Source of the DNA: Methanocorpusculum sp.
GTDB taxonomy: Archaea; Halobacteriota; Methanomicrobia; Methanomicrobiales; Methanocorpusculaceae
Length of the DNA stretch: 11,376 nucleotides
Direction: 5' to 3'
NCBI GenBank assembly: GCA_017622255.1
Contig: JAGARL010000089.1
Span: 1 to 11,376, forward strand
Shown here: positions 1-6,962 of the stretch, piece by piece
Position numbering within the stretch: position 1 is the first letter of the stretch
Layout of the letters: each line of letters opens with the position of its first letter
Notes under the pieces: generated by a model
What the model saw: the letters and a program-made list of their open reading frames with translations, nothing else
What the model was told of the DNA's origin: nothing
Database searches by the model: none
Made by a program: the position numbers and the translations under genes

Positions 1-1
1 A

Positions 2-835
2 ACACTTCTGCATTCTGAACCACGCGGGCTTTCAGATGCAAGAAACCGTGGAATTGAAGCATCACAGGGGGAGTATCTGAGCTTTATTGATTCGGATGAT
101 TACATCCACCCGGATTTTCTCTCAACATTGTATCGAATCTGTTCCGAGTATGACTGTGATATAGCACAGTGCGGATACATAAGAGTTGATACTAATTACA
201 ATAAAATACATTCTCAATCGGAAAAGGATATAGAAACCTATTCTGGACGAGAAATGTGTTACAATCTCTATTATGGAATACCAGACCACTTAGCAGATAT
301 TGTAATCTGGAGTAAATTGTACCGAAGAGCACTTTTTTCAGAGATTGTTTTTCCCTTTGGAAAACTCTATGAAGATCATGGAACAACCCATAAACTATTC
401 TATTCTGCAAACAAAATAGGAGTTACAACACAACTCCTCTATTTCTATCGAAGAGTTCCAACGAGCATTACTGGAGTTGGCTTTAGATTACAAACGCTGG
501 ATTGTCTGGGACTCGATGGTGAACGTGCAGAATTTTTCAAAGAAAAAGGAGAAGAAGAATTACACAATCTCTGGCATCTGCAGTATGTAAAATCGTATAA
601 AGGATATTTGAAAAATCTGAAGAAACACTACCCAGAAGAAGTAGAGTTCCGAAAAAACCTTACACAAAAATATCATCAGGAAGAACGTAAAGTATTAGAA
701 AATCCAAAAATCCCTTTAACAGAAAAAGGAATAATACTTACTGGATTCTATTTCCCAAGAACAACAGTTATTCTTGGAAAAATACTTCCAGTTCACAAGA
801 TACGAAGAACCCTGTTCTTAAAGAATCGGAAATAA
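2..835 (+). CDS. Family 2 (GT-A) glycosyltransferase, 5'-truncated by the window edge
   Basis: The frame is open from base 2 to the TAA at 833-835, so 277 codons are visible and the true start lies outside the window. The ATG at 128 is internal. The segment before it reads GLSDARNRGIEAS, then FIDSDDYIHPDFL, which is the classic family-2 core with the DxD-type metal/nucleotide-sugar motif DSDD at 89-100. Further on, KLYEDHGTTHKLF (Glu-Asp at 371-376) fits the acidic catalytic-base segment of these enzymes. The C-terminal third is basic and shows no clear membrane helix, so a cytoplasmic or membrane-peripheral enzyme is likely. By family it should transfer a sugar from an activated nucleotide donor to a surface glycan, glycolipid or glycoprotein; the substrate cannot be read from the sequence. 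It converges on the ATP synthase operon and is more AT-rich: 21 of 60 bases are G or C at 601-660, against 28 of 60 at 2041-2100 in atpB. Confidence 0.9.
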   Translation, partial: TLLHSEPRGLSDARNRGIEASQGEYLSFIDSDDYIHPDFLSTLYRICSEYDCDIAQCGYIRVDTNYNKIHSQSEKDIETYSGREMCYNLYYGIPDHLADIVIWSKLYRRALFSEIVFPFGKLYEDHGTTHKLFYSANKIGVTTQLLYFYRRVPTSITGVGFRLQTLDCLGLDGERAEFFKEKGEEELHNLWHLQYVKSYKGYLKNLKKHYPEEVEFRKNLTQKYHQEERKVLENPKIPLTEKGIILTGFYFPRTTVILGKILPVHKIRRTLFLKNRK

Positions 836-970
836 AAATACAATAACCCTATTTTAAAATAAAAAAAACAGCAGAAAGATACGAAAAGAGAGGCCCGGGT
901 TGGGACTCTACATAATAGAGCCCCCTGAGGTTCCAAGCCAACTCTGCGAAATACACCTTTGTTCGTGTAT
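836..970. other. Convergent intergenic region with hairpins and an A8/T8 run
   Basis: This gap lies between the end of the glycosyltransferase gene (+) and the end of atpD (-). It holds no plausible gene. Visible elements are an AT palindrome (TATTTTAAAATA, 850-861), an A8 run at 861-868 (T8 on the minus strand), a GC-rich hairpin at 902-924, and part of a hairpin at 949-972 that overlaps the atpD stop codon. The arrangement suits termination of both converging transcripts. The minus-strand signals are the stronger, because U8 follows the hairpins in that direction. Confidence 0.7.
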
Positions 971-972
971 TT
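861..972 (-). terminator. Probable terminator region of the ATP synthase operon
   Basis: Read on the minus strand, the transcript leaving atpD meets a perfect 8-bp stem (arms 949-956 and 965-972, AAATACAC/GTGTATTT, 8-nt loop) that includes the atpD stop codon. A second stem follows (arms 902-910 and 916-924, 8 of 9 pairs, 5-nt loop), then a pyrimidine-rich stretch and T8 at 868-861. Archaeal RNA polymerase commonly terminates at oligo-T tracts, so the T8 run is the most likely stop point. Assignment is by inspection only. Confidence 0.6.
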
Positions 973-1618
973 ATGCAGTCTCTGCTGCTTCCTTTGCAGC
1001 AGACTTGCCCTTCGTTCTCTTCAGACGGGTGAGTTCTTCTCTCTCCATCTCATCTAAACGCATCTTAATAAAGTTGCGTGCCTCAACCTGCTCCGGAATA
1101 ACTTTGAACTCCAGGGCATTCACACGGCGCTTGGTTCCTTCAATCTCATCTAAGAGACGCTTCATCGTCGTTTCCAGTTCAGCGGAGAGAATAATACACT
1201 CCACTAAATCCTCGAATGCTTCTGCAGCCTCGTCGATTGCGGCGGAGGTGCCGATAACACCATAACCGCGCTCGTTTAAGGACTTCTTCACACTCTTCGA
1301 CTCAATCTTCGGAACAACCACTCCCATAATGTTCTTGCTCTTTAAGTCAATCTCCGGGTTCTCGGATGCAGCCATAGCTGCAGCCTTGACACCGATAGTA
1401 CCCTCGACAGTTTCTGCAATTGCAATCATTTCCTGTGCACGGGCATACTTCTCAGCAAGCTCATTCTTGAGATCCTTAGCTTCCGCTAATACCTTGAAGA
1501 ACTCAAGGATCAGTCCGTCGCGCTTCATTTTCAGAAGCTTATATCCTCGCTCGGACAGCTTAATACGCTTTTTCAGCGCGATAAGTTCAGAACGGGTCGG
1601 CTTCACATTAAGCGCCAT
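971..1618 (-). CDS. atpD: A-type ATP synthase subunit D (central rotor shaft)
   Basis: This 215-residue protein carries the two conserved blocks of the V/A-type subunit D family. Near the N-terminus is PTRSELIALKKRIKLSERG, followed by KMKRDGL. Towards the C-terminus is TKRRVNALEFKVIP, running into a charged helix. Both ends form the long antiparallel coiled coil that sits inside the A3B3 head and turns with F, C and the c-ring. The last 15 residues are rich in Lys, Ala and Glu and probably form a flexible tail. ATG at 1616-1618 is supported by the upstream GGAAGTGATC, a 9 of 10 match to the complement of the archaeal 16S 3' end. The gap from the atpB stop codon is 6 nt. It is the last gene of the operon, with no atpG-like gene after it. 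Confidence 0.97.
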   Translation of the reverse strand: MALNVKPTRSELIALKKRIKLSERGYKLLKMKRDGLILEFFKVLAEAKDLKNELAEKYARAQEMIAIAETVEGTIGVKAAAMAASENPEIDLKSKNIMGVVVPKIESKSVKKSLNERGYGVIGTSAAIDEAAEAFEDLVECIILSAELETTMKRLLDEIEGTKRRVNALEFKVIPEQVEARNFIKMRLDEMEREELTRLKRTKGKSAAKEAAETA

Positions 1619-1624
1619 AGACGA

Positions 1625-3001
1625 TCACTTCCGGTATTTCGGGTGGTAGGCCTTAATCAGGTCACGGTCGATACGCTTCTCAAGTTCAGATTCCGGCAGT
1701 GCCTGGAACATGTCCCAGCCTAAGTCAAGAGTCTGGGCAATGGATCTGTCCTCGTCTGCGCCCTGACGGACGAAGCGGTTCTCGAACGTGTCTGCGAACT
1801 CTAAGAACTTCTGGTCACGCTCAGAGAGTGCATCCTTACCGACGATGGCCACGAGACCACGGAGATCGACACCTTCTGCGTAACCGGAGTAGAGCATATC
1901 GGAGACCTTCTTGTGGTCGTCACGGGTTAAGCCCTTACCGATACCAAGGTTCATCAGACGGGATAAGGACGGAAGAACGTTGATTGGCGGGTAGATACCC
2001 TTACGGTGAAGTTCTGGGGAAATAACGATCTGACCCTCAGTAATGTAACCGGTTAAGTCCGGAATCGGGTGAGTAATATCGTCTCCCGGCATGGTTAAGA
2101 TCGGAATCTGGGTAACAGATCCTTTCAGACCCTTGATAACACCTGCACGCTCGTAGATTTCTGCAAGGTCAGTGTACATGTAACCTGGGTAACCACGACG
2201 TCCCGGAACCTCTTCACGTGCTGCACCAATCTGTCTGAGTGCTTCACAGTAGTTGGTCATATCGGTTAAGATAACCAGAACGTGGTATCCAAGCTCATAT
2301 GCAAGGTACTCTGCAGTGGTCAGTGCGAGACGCGGAGTAACAATACGCTCGACAGCCGGGTCATCTGCTAAGTTCAGGAACACGACTGCACGCTCAAGTG
2401 CACCGGTTCTCTCGAAGTCAGCCATGTAGGAGTTTGCTTCTTCACGGGTGATACCCATAGCTGCGAAGACTACTGCGAACTCTTCAGTGGATCCCGGAAC
2501 CTTTGCCTGTCTTGCGATCTGCAGTGCAATATCGTTGTGCGGCAGACCTGCAGAGGAGAAGATCGGAAGCTTCTGACCACGAACGAGAGTGTTGGTACCG
2601 TCGATGGTGGAGATACCGGTCTGGATGAAATCAGACGGGGAACCGCGTGCATACGGGTTAATTGCTGCGCCGTTGATCTCAAGGCGCTTCTCCGGAACGA
2701 TTTCCGGTCCGCCGTCGATTGGCTTTCCTCCGCCGGATAAGATACGTCCAAGCATAGACTTGGAAACCGGCATCTTGAAGGTCTCACCAAGGAATCTGAC
2801 ACCAGTGTCACGTCCAAGTCCGGTGGTGGACTCGAAACACTGAACAACGACGAGATCCTCGGAAGTATCGAGAACCTTACCGCGCTTCATAGTGCCGTCC
2901 GGAAGAACAAGAGAAACCTGTTCTTCATAGCTGACCGGCTCAGTCTTTTCTACAAAGACAAGAGGTCCGGCAATCTTACAGACTGTCTTATATTCTTTCA
3001 T
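1625..3001 (-). CDS. atpB: A-type ATP synthase regulatory subunit B
   Basis: At 458 residues, subunit B alternates with A in the A3B3 head and forms the non-catalytic nucleotide interface. It begins with the beta-barrel segment [15 protein letters not shown]. As usual for this family, it has no working P-loop: the Walker A position reads [13 protein letters not shown] (about 149-161), without the GKT. The Walker B-like segment [14 protein letters not shown] (about 241-254) is present. The ATPase alpha/beta signature fits at 338-347 ([10 protein letters not shown]). ATG at 2999-3001 lies 2 nt after the atpA stop codon, with GAGGG at 3009-3013 inside the end of atpA as ribosome-binding site, so translation is probably coupled to atpA. 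Length and motifs are normal for archaeal B subunits. Confidence 0.98.
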   Translation of the reverse strand: MKEYKTVCKIAGPLVFVEKTEPVSYEEQVSLVLPDGTMKRGKVLDTSEDLVVVQCFESTTGLGRDTGVRFLGETFKMPVSKSMLGRILSGGGKPIDGGPEIVPEKRLEINGAAINPYARGSPSDFIQTGISTIDGTNTLVRGQKLPIFSSAGLPHNDIALQIARQAKVPGSTEEFAVVFAAMGITREEANSYMADFERTGALERAVVFLNLADDPAVERIVTPRLALTTAEYLAYELGYHVLVILTDMTNYCEALRQIGAAREEVPGRRGYPGYMYTDLAEIYERAGVIKGLKGSVTQIPILTMPGDDITHPIPDLTGYITEGQIVISPELHRKGIYPPINVLPSLSRLMNLGIGKGLTRDDHKKVSDMLYSGYAEGVDLRGLVAIVGKDALSERDQKFLEFADTFENRFVRQGADEDRSIAQTLDLGWDMFQALPESELEKRIDRDLIKAYHPKYRK

Positions 3002-3003
3002 AT

Positions 3004-4749
3004 TTAGGCCCTCAGTGCTTTGAATTCTTTGTCCATGTCAGCGTAGATCTTGTCTAAGACCGGCTTGTAGTCCTTAGTGAACTTAATCTGCGGCATCTCG
3101 TTCTTTGCCTGGACGGCTAAGATCTGTGCCGGAGAGACACCTGCAGCCTGTGCAGCGTATGCAAGGTCTGCGTAGGTCTTAATCATCTTGAACATGTCAA
3201 GCTGCTTGTCTAAGTCACAGTAAGTGTCAACCGGGTCGAAACCGTTCTGCTGTAAGAACAGTTCGCGGATCATACGGGCGACTTCGATAGTGATCTGTTC
3301 GTTTTCCGGAAGTGCATCGGAACCGACGAGCTGAACGATTTCCTGCAGTTCTGCTTCCTTCTGGAGAACTTCCATGAACCATGCACGAAGCGGGTTCCAC
3401 TCCGGGGAAACCTTCTCGTCATAGTAGTCAGCAAGCTGAGCCATGTACAGAGAGTAGGACTGCAGCCAGTTGATTGCCGGGAAGTGACGCTTACGGGATA
3501 AGCTTGCATCAAGTGCCCAGAAGACCTTGACGATACGCAGAGTGTTCTGCGTAACCGGCTCAGAGAAGTCACCACCAGCAGGCGATACTGCACCGATAAC
3601 GGAGACAGATCCGGTTCCGCCGGAGAGCGGCTCGACTAAACCTGCACGCTCATAGAACTCGGAAAGTCTGGAGGACAGGTATGCCGGATAACCTTCTTCT
3701 CCCGGCATCTCTTCGAGACGGGAACAGATTTCACGCATTGCTTCTGCCCAGCGGGAGGTAGAGTCTGCCATTAATGCGACATCGTATCCCATGTCACGGA
3801 AGTACTCTGCAATGGTAATACCAGTGTAAACAGATGCTTCACGTGCTGCGACAGGCATGTTGGAAGTGTTTGCGATAAGGGTGGTTCTCTCCATAAGAGA
3901 GTTTCCGGTCTTCGGGTCGACGAGCTCCGGGAATTCAGTCAGAACTTCGGTCATCTCGTTTCCGCGTTCACCGCATCCGATGTAGACAACGATATCTGCA
4001 TCAGACCACTTTGCAAGCTGCTGCTGGGTAACAGTCTTACCGGATCCGAACGGTCCCGGAATTGCTGCTGCTCCGCCCTTTGCAATCGGGAAGAGACCGT
4101 CTAAGATTCTCTGACCGGTGAGCAGCGGGATGCTCGGGGAGTGCTTCTCGACGTACGGACGCGGGACACGAACCGGCCAGCGCTGGATCATCGGGAACTT
4201 CTCGTCAGAGTCAAGCTCAATGACGATTTCGTCAACAGTGAAGGAACCTGCTTCGATCTTGGTAACCTTACCGCCCTTTGCGGTTGGCGGAACCATGATC
4301 TTGTGCAGAATGGAACGGGTTTCCTGGACAGTTCCGAAAACCTGACCCGGCTTTACTTCATCGCCGACTTTTACGACCGGGACAAAGTCCCACTTCTTCT
4401 CGTGGTCGAGACCTGGTGCGGAAACACCACGGGAAATGAAGTTACCCATCTTCTGGATAAGGACTTCCAGCGGACGCTGGATACCGTCGTAGATACTGGT
4501 TAACAGTCCCGGACCAAGCTCAACTGCGAGCGAAAGTCCGGTATTTGTGACAGGCTCTCCCGGACGAATGCCGGAGGTTGACTCATAAACCTGAATGATG
4601 ATATCCTCACCATCGATTTTGATAACCTCACCCATCAGCTGCTCATTACCGACTCTGACGACATCATACATGTGTGCGTCAAAGTCTACTGCAGTGACCA
4701 CAGGTCCTGCAATGCGTTTGAGAATACCTGGTTTGTTACTTACTTCCAC
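3004..4749 (-). CDS. atpA: A-type ATP synthase catalytic subunit A
   Basis: This 581-residue catalytic subunit binds and makes ATP in the A3B3 head. It shows the N-terminal barrel ([14 protein letters not shown]), the bulge domain special to A/V-type A subunits (roughly 115-190), the P-loop GPFGSGKT (232-239, Lys238), the catalytic GERGNE loop (Glu261, Arg262), Walker [13 protein letters not shown] (Asp329), and the ATPase alpha/beta signature [10 protein letters not shown] (424-433). No intein interrupts the P-loop, unlike some archaeal homologues. The start is GTG at 4747-4749, inside the end of atpF (10-nt overlap). A weak GGTG lies 7 nt before it. The GTG start, weak binding site and overlap suggest that ribosomes finishing atpF start atpA. 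All key residues are intact. Confidence 0.98.
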   Translation of the reverse strand: MEVSNKPGILKRIAGPVVTAVDFDAHMYDVVRVGNEQLMGEVIKIDGEDIIIQVYESTSGIRPGEPVTNTGLSLAVELGPGLLTSIYDGIQRPLEVLIQKMGNFISRGVSAPGLDHEKKWDFVPVVKVGDEVKPGQVFGTVQETRSILHKIMVPPTAKGGKVTKIEAGSFTVDEIVIELDSDEKFPMIQRWPVRVPRPYVEKHSPSIPLLTGQRILDGLFPIAKGGAAAIPGPFGSGKTVTQQQLAKWSDADIVVYIGCGERGNEMTEVLTEFPELVDPKTGNSLMERTTLIANTSNMPVAAREASVYTGITIAEYFRDMGYDVALMADSTSRWAEAMREICSRLEEMPGEEGYPAYLSSRLSEFYERAGLVEPLSGGTGSVSVIGAVSPAGGDFSEPVTQNTLRIVKVFWALDASLSRKRHFPAINWLQSYSLYMAQLADYYDEKVSPEWNPLRAWFMEVLQKEAELQEIVQLVGSDALPENEQITIEVARMIRELFLQQNGFDPVDTYCDLDKQLDMFKMIKTYADLAYAAQAAGVSPAQILAVQAKNEMPQIKFTKDYKPVLDKIYADMDKEFKALRA

Positions 4750-5042
4750 AGATCAACACCCACCGAACGTTTAATACGCTCTCTCAGGGAGAGACCAGCC
4801 TCCTGACCGCCAAGGGTGACAATTGTCGGGCGGACGGAGTTTTCAATGATTACCTGCAGACGACGCGGAAGCGTGTCAAGGTCTGCGTTCTGGAGCACGA
4901 GAATGCCGACGTTTTCGTCCTCGATCACTTTCGTGATAGTCTCGGCGAGTTTTTCCGGAGTTTCAGCAGAGTAAGTCTTCTGAACACCAGCAAGCTGGAA
5001 TCCGACAACGAACTCCTTCTTTCCAATTACTGCAATCTCCAT
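4740..5042 (-). CDS. atpF: A-type ATP synthase subunit F (central stalk)
   Basis: This 100-residue subunit binds D on the rotor shaft and, in the family, adjusts catalytic activity. The N-terminal Rossmann-like half reads [21 protein letters not shown], with the typical GFQLAGV motif. A mid segment, [12 protein letters not shown], is followed by the C-terminal helix ending [12 protein letters not shown]. Length matches the family. ATG at 5040-5042 is separated from the atpC stop codon by only 1 nt. GGTGAT just inside the end of atpC resembles the 3' half of the archaeal GGAGGTGATC site. The 3' end overlaps atpA by 10 nt. Confidence 0.96.
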   Translation of the reverse strand: MEIAVIGKKEFVVGFQLAGVQKTYSAETPEKLAETITKVIEDENVGILVLQNADLDTLPRRLQVIIENSVRPTIVTLGGQEAGLSLRERIKRSVGVDLWK

Positions 5043-5043
5043 C

Positions 5044-6102
5044 TTACATCACCAGATACTTTTCGAGGATTTCTGCGCTGAGTCCGGACTCTTTACCGCG
5101 GGCAAGAGCACGGAGGTTGGCAACCTCATATCTCTTCCGTTCAAGGTACACGAGAAGCGGGGAGATAGAGAACGGATTGCGTTTGGACATCTTATCCATC
5201 TGACCAAGCTGGGCAGAAGTTAAGGTGCTCTCAACTGCGTAAACCGGCTTCTTCTCACGAAGCTCTTCAAGTGCCTCTGCAAGAACGGCGACTTTGACTT
5301 TCTTCTTTAAGGAATCGACAACTTCGTCAAGGCTCTCGACGGTGGTTAAACGCTCGAGTTCCTCAGGCTTGAATGCACCGCCCTCAATCCAGAGTGCAAG
5401 CGTGTCAGCGTCTTTTGCAACCTGTGCACGAACTCTGAAGAGGTTAGTGATGTTCTTGATGTCGATTTCGAACATGACGTACTTTAAGAACGGTAAACCG
5501 CCCTTCATTCCGCCGCGTGCTGCCTTAATCAGCGTCGCATAGTAATACTTGTACAACTCGTTCTCGATATCGCCGAAAGAACGGGATTCGAGAGCTGCCT
5601 GGAGTCCTTCGCTTAAGATATCAGCGATTGCTTTAATCGGCAGGGTTTCAACAACTCTGTCAATAGAAGACTCGGCAATCATACGGTCTAAGGCTGCTGC
5701 GTCAAGGGCACCAGCCGGTACAAGGACAGCCTTAATCTTTCCCTCAGAAAGACCAAGCTGCTTACCTCGAAGGATAGTCAGAATGTTTTGAATATCCCAC
5801 TTGTGAAGGTAATCTCGGGTAAATCCTTTCATCTCTCCCGGAGCCAGTGCGATAATCTTCTGGTACTCCTTTGCCAGATTCCAGGATACGGCGTTTTCAA
5901 TGAGGTCAACTCCACTAAAGGAAGCTGCAAGTTCATCGATTTCGCGTTTGTACTCCATCTCTTCCACGAGTCTGGTTAACTCTGGAAGGCCCATGTTTAA
6001 CATGCGAAGATACTCCTCTCTTGGAATAAGCTTCGACTTCCGTACTCTCATACGGGTGGAAACATAGATATATGGGGCTGAACCGCTCGATACCTCTGTC
6101 AT
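5044..6102 (-). CDS. atpC: A-type ATP synthase subunit C (c-ring socket, homologue of V-ATPase subunit d)
   Basis: The protein has 352 residues, normal for archaeal subunit C. In the family it forms a funnel on the cytoplasmic face of the c-ring and couples the ring to the D/F shaft. It is mostly helical and soluble. Recognisable segments include [17 protein letters not shown] near the N-terminus, [13 protein letters not shown] and [17 protein letters not shown] in the middle, and [19 protein letters not shown] near the end. These [17 protein letters not shown] repeats reflect the pseudo-threefold build of the family. ATG at 6100-6102 follows the atpE stop codon by 8 nt. GAGG at 6109-6112 overlaps that stop codon and serves as ribosome-binding site. 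Confidence 0.96.
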   Translation of the reverse strand: MTEVSSGSAPYIYVSTRMRVRKSKLIPREEYLRMLNMGLPELTRLVEEMEYKREIDELAASFSGVDLIENAVSWNLAKEYQKIIALAPGEMKGFTRDYLHKWDIQNILTILRGKQLGLSEGKIKAVLVPAGALDAAALDRMIAESSIDRVVETLPIKAIADILSEGLQAALESRSFGDIENELYKYYYATLIKAARGGMKGGLPFLKYVMFEIDIKNITNLFRVRAQVAKDADTLALWIEGGAFKPEELERLTTVESLDEVVDSLKKKVKVAVLAEALEELREKKPVYAVESTLTSAQLGQMDKMSKRNPFSISPLLVYLERKRYEVANLRALARGKESGLSAEILEKYLVM

Positions 6103-6110
6103 TTTTTACC

Positions 6111-6689
6111 TCATCCAAACAAGATTTCTGATGCATCCTTCAGACTTGCTTCCCATACTTCGCCCATGAAGGTCTGGTATGAGTAGTCAAGAGTGAGCTG
6201 ACCATCAGTGCTTTTCACCACGACACCACCAGTGATCTCGGTGATGCCTCCAAACGTAAATCCGGAAAGGGTCTTCAGCTCGGAAATTGCTGCCTTTGCT
6301 GCTGCTTCGTCGCGCTCGCCGGTGTAAACAACTCCCTCCGGAATCTGCTTTGCAGCTTCCTTTAAGAGTTCGCGTACAGCCTTTGCGTGGACGTCAGCCG
6401 GAAGATTTGCAATCTCGTCTGCTGCGGCGGCATAGACTTTGTCAAGAAGCTCTTTTTGTGCGTTTAAGAGGTCACGCTTGACAACGAGGTTGGCGCTTGC
6501 GACTTCGCGGATAACAACACGCTCAGCCTGGACTTCAGCGTCCTTCTCTGCTGCAAGTTTGATTTCCTCTGCACGGAGGTTTGCTTCACTGACGATAGCC
6601 TGGACCTGTGCGTCAGCTTCCGCTTTGATAGCGGCTGCCTTTGCATCGCCTTTCGCTTTGATTTCGTCAACTACTACCTCAAGTCCCAT
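6111..6689 (-). CDS. atpE: A-type ATP synthase subunit E (peripheral stalk)
   Basis: This 192-residue peripheral-stalk subunit pairs with H and anchors the head to subunit I against rotor torque. The first 90 or so residues are Ala/Glu/Lys/Gln-rich, without prolines, and read as one long coiled coil. Residues from about 105 form the mixed alpha/beta head, including VYTGERDE and the GGITEITGGVVVKS segment typical of the family. ATG at 6687-6689 is preceded by GGAGG at 6698-6702. That site lies at the tip of a perfect 7-bp hairpin beginning with the atpK stop codon, so access to it may depend on ribosomes leaving atpK. The gap to atpK is 15 nt, the largest in the operon. Despite its name, it is unrelated to the bacterial atpE (subunit c). 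Confidence 0.96.
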   Translation of the reverse strand: MGLEVVVDEIKAKGDAKAAAIKAEADAQVQAIVSEANLRAEEIKLAAEKDAEVQAERVVIREVASANLVVKRDLLNAQKELLDKVYAAAADEIANLPADVHAKAVRELLKEAAKQIPEGVVYTGERDEAAAKAAISELKTLSGFTFGGITEITGGVVVKSTDGQLTLDYSYQTFMGEVWEASLKDASEILFG

Positions 6690-6690
6690 G

Positions 6691-6707
6691 TAAGCGGCCT
6701 CCGCTTA
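6691..6707 (-). promoter_or_regulatory. Hairpin spanning the atpK stop codon and the atpE ribosome-binding site
   Basis: On the minus strand the bases TAAGCGG, AGG, CCGCTTA form a perfect 7-bp stem with a 3-nt loop. The first three bases are the atpK stop codon. The atpE Shine-Dalgarno GGAGG (6698-6702) is split between the last two stem bases and the loop. The sequence is seen directly. A role in coupling E synthesis to K, or in lowering E relative to the many c-subunits needed per complex, is inference. Confidence 0.7.
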
Positions 6708-6959
6708 GATGAACATGATAAGCAGTGCGATAACGAGACCGAAGATGACGACGGTTTCTGGAAGTACAGTGAAGAGAAGTGCGAGACCGAACATTCCGCG
6801 GTCTTCTGCGGTTGCTCCGACTGCTGCTGCTCCGATACCCTGTTCACCAACACCGGTACCGATACCTGCGAGACCTACTGCGAGACCTGCACCAACTGCT
6901 GCGAGTCCGGATCCGATTGCCTGTGCTCCAATATCTGTGATTAATGCTTCAACTGCCAT
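6705..6959 (-). CDS. atpK: A-type ATP synthase subunit K (rotor ring c subunit)
   Basis: This 84-residue proteolipid of two membrane helices is the ion-carrying ring unit. Helix 1 is a Gly/Ala-rich run (about 14-37). A short polar turn follows (AEDRG, 51-55), then helix 2 (about 57-84) with the ion-binding motif LPET, Glu68. It is a single hairpin, not the duplicated or longer forms known in some methanogens and in V-ATPases. Thr35 and Glu39 occupy the place of the (P/S/T)xxxQ motif of sodium-binding rings, with Glu instead of Gln, and Thr69 follows Glu68. Sodium, protons or both are therefore possible. ATG at 6957-6959 has a good GGAGG at 6968-6972 inside the end of atpI; the gap to atpI is 3 nt. 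Confidence 0.97.
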   Translation of the reverse strand: MAVEALITDIGAQAIGSGLAAVGAGLAVGLAGIGTGVGEQGIGAAAVGATAEDRGMFGLALLFTVLPETVVIFGLVIALLIMFI

Positions 6960-6962
6960 TTT

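Noticed and set aside
2..127. Possible glycosyltransferase pseudogene starting at the ATG at 128
   Set aside because: The frame stays open to base 2 and encodes the conserved GLSDARNRG and DSDD motifs, so the gene is cut only by the window edge.
2519..2557. Missing Walker A lysine in atpB as possible inactivation
   Set aside because: Subunit B of A/V-type ATPases normally has a degenerate P-loop; all other conserved blocks are intact, so this is ordinary.
4740..4749. atpF/atpA overlap with GTG start as a possible frameshift
   Set aside because: Both proteins are full-length with intact ends; short overlaps with non-ATG starts are common in coupled operons.
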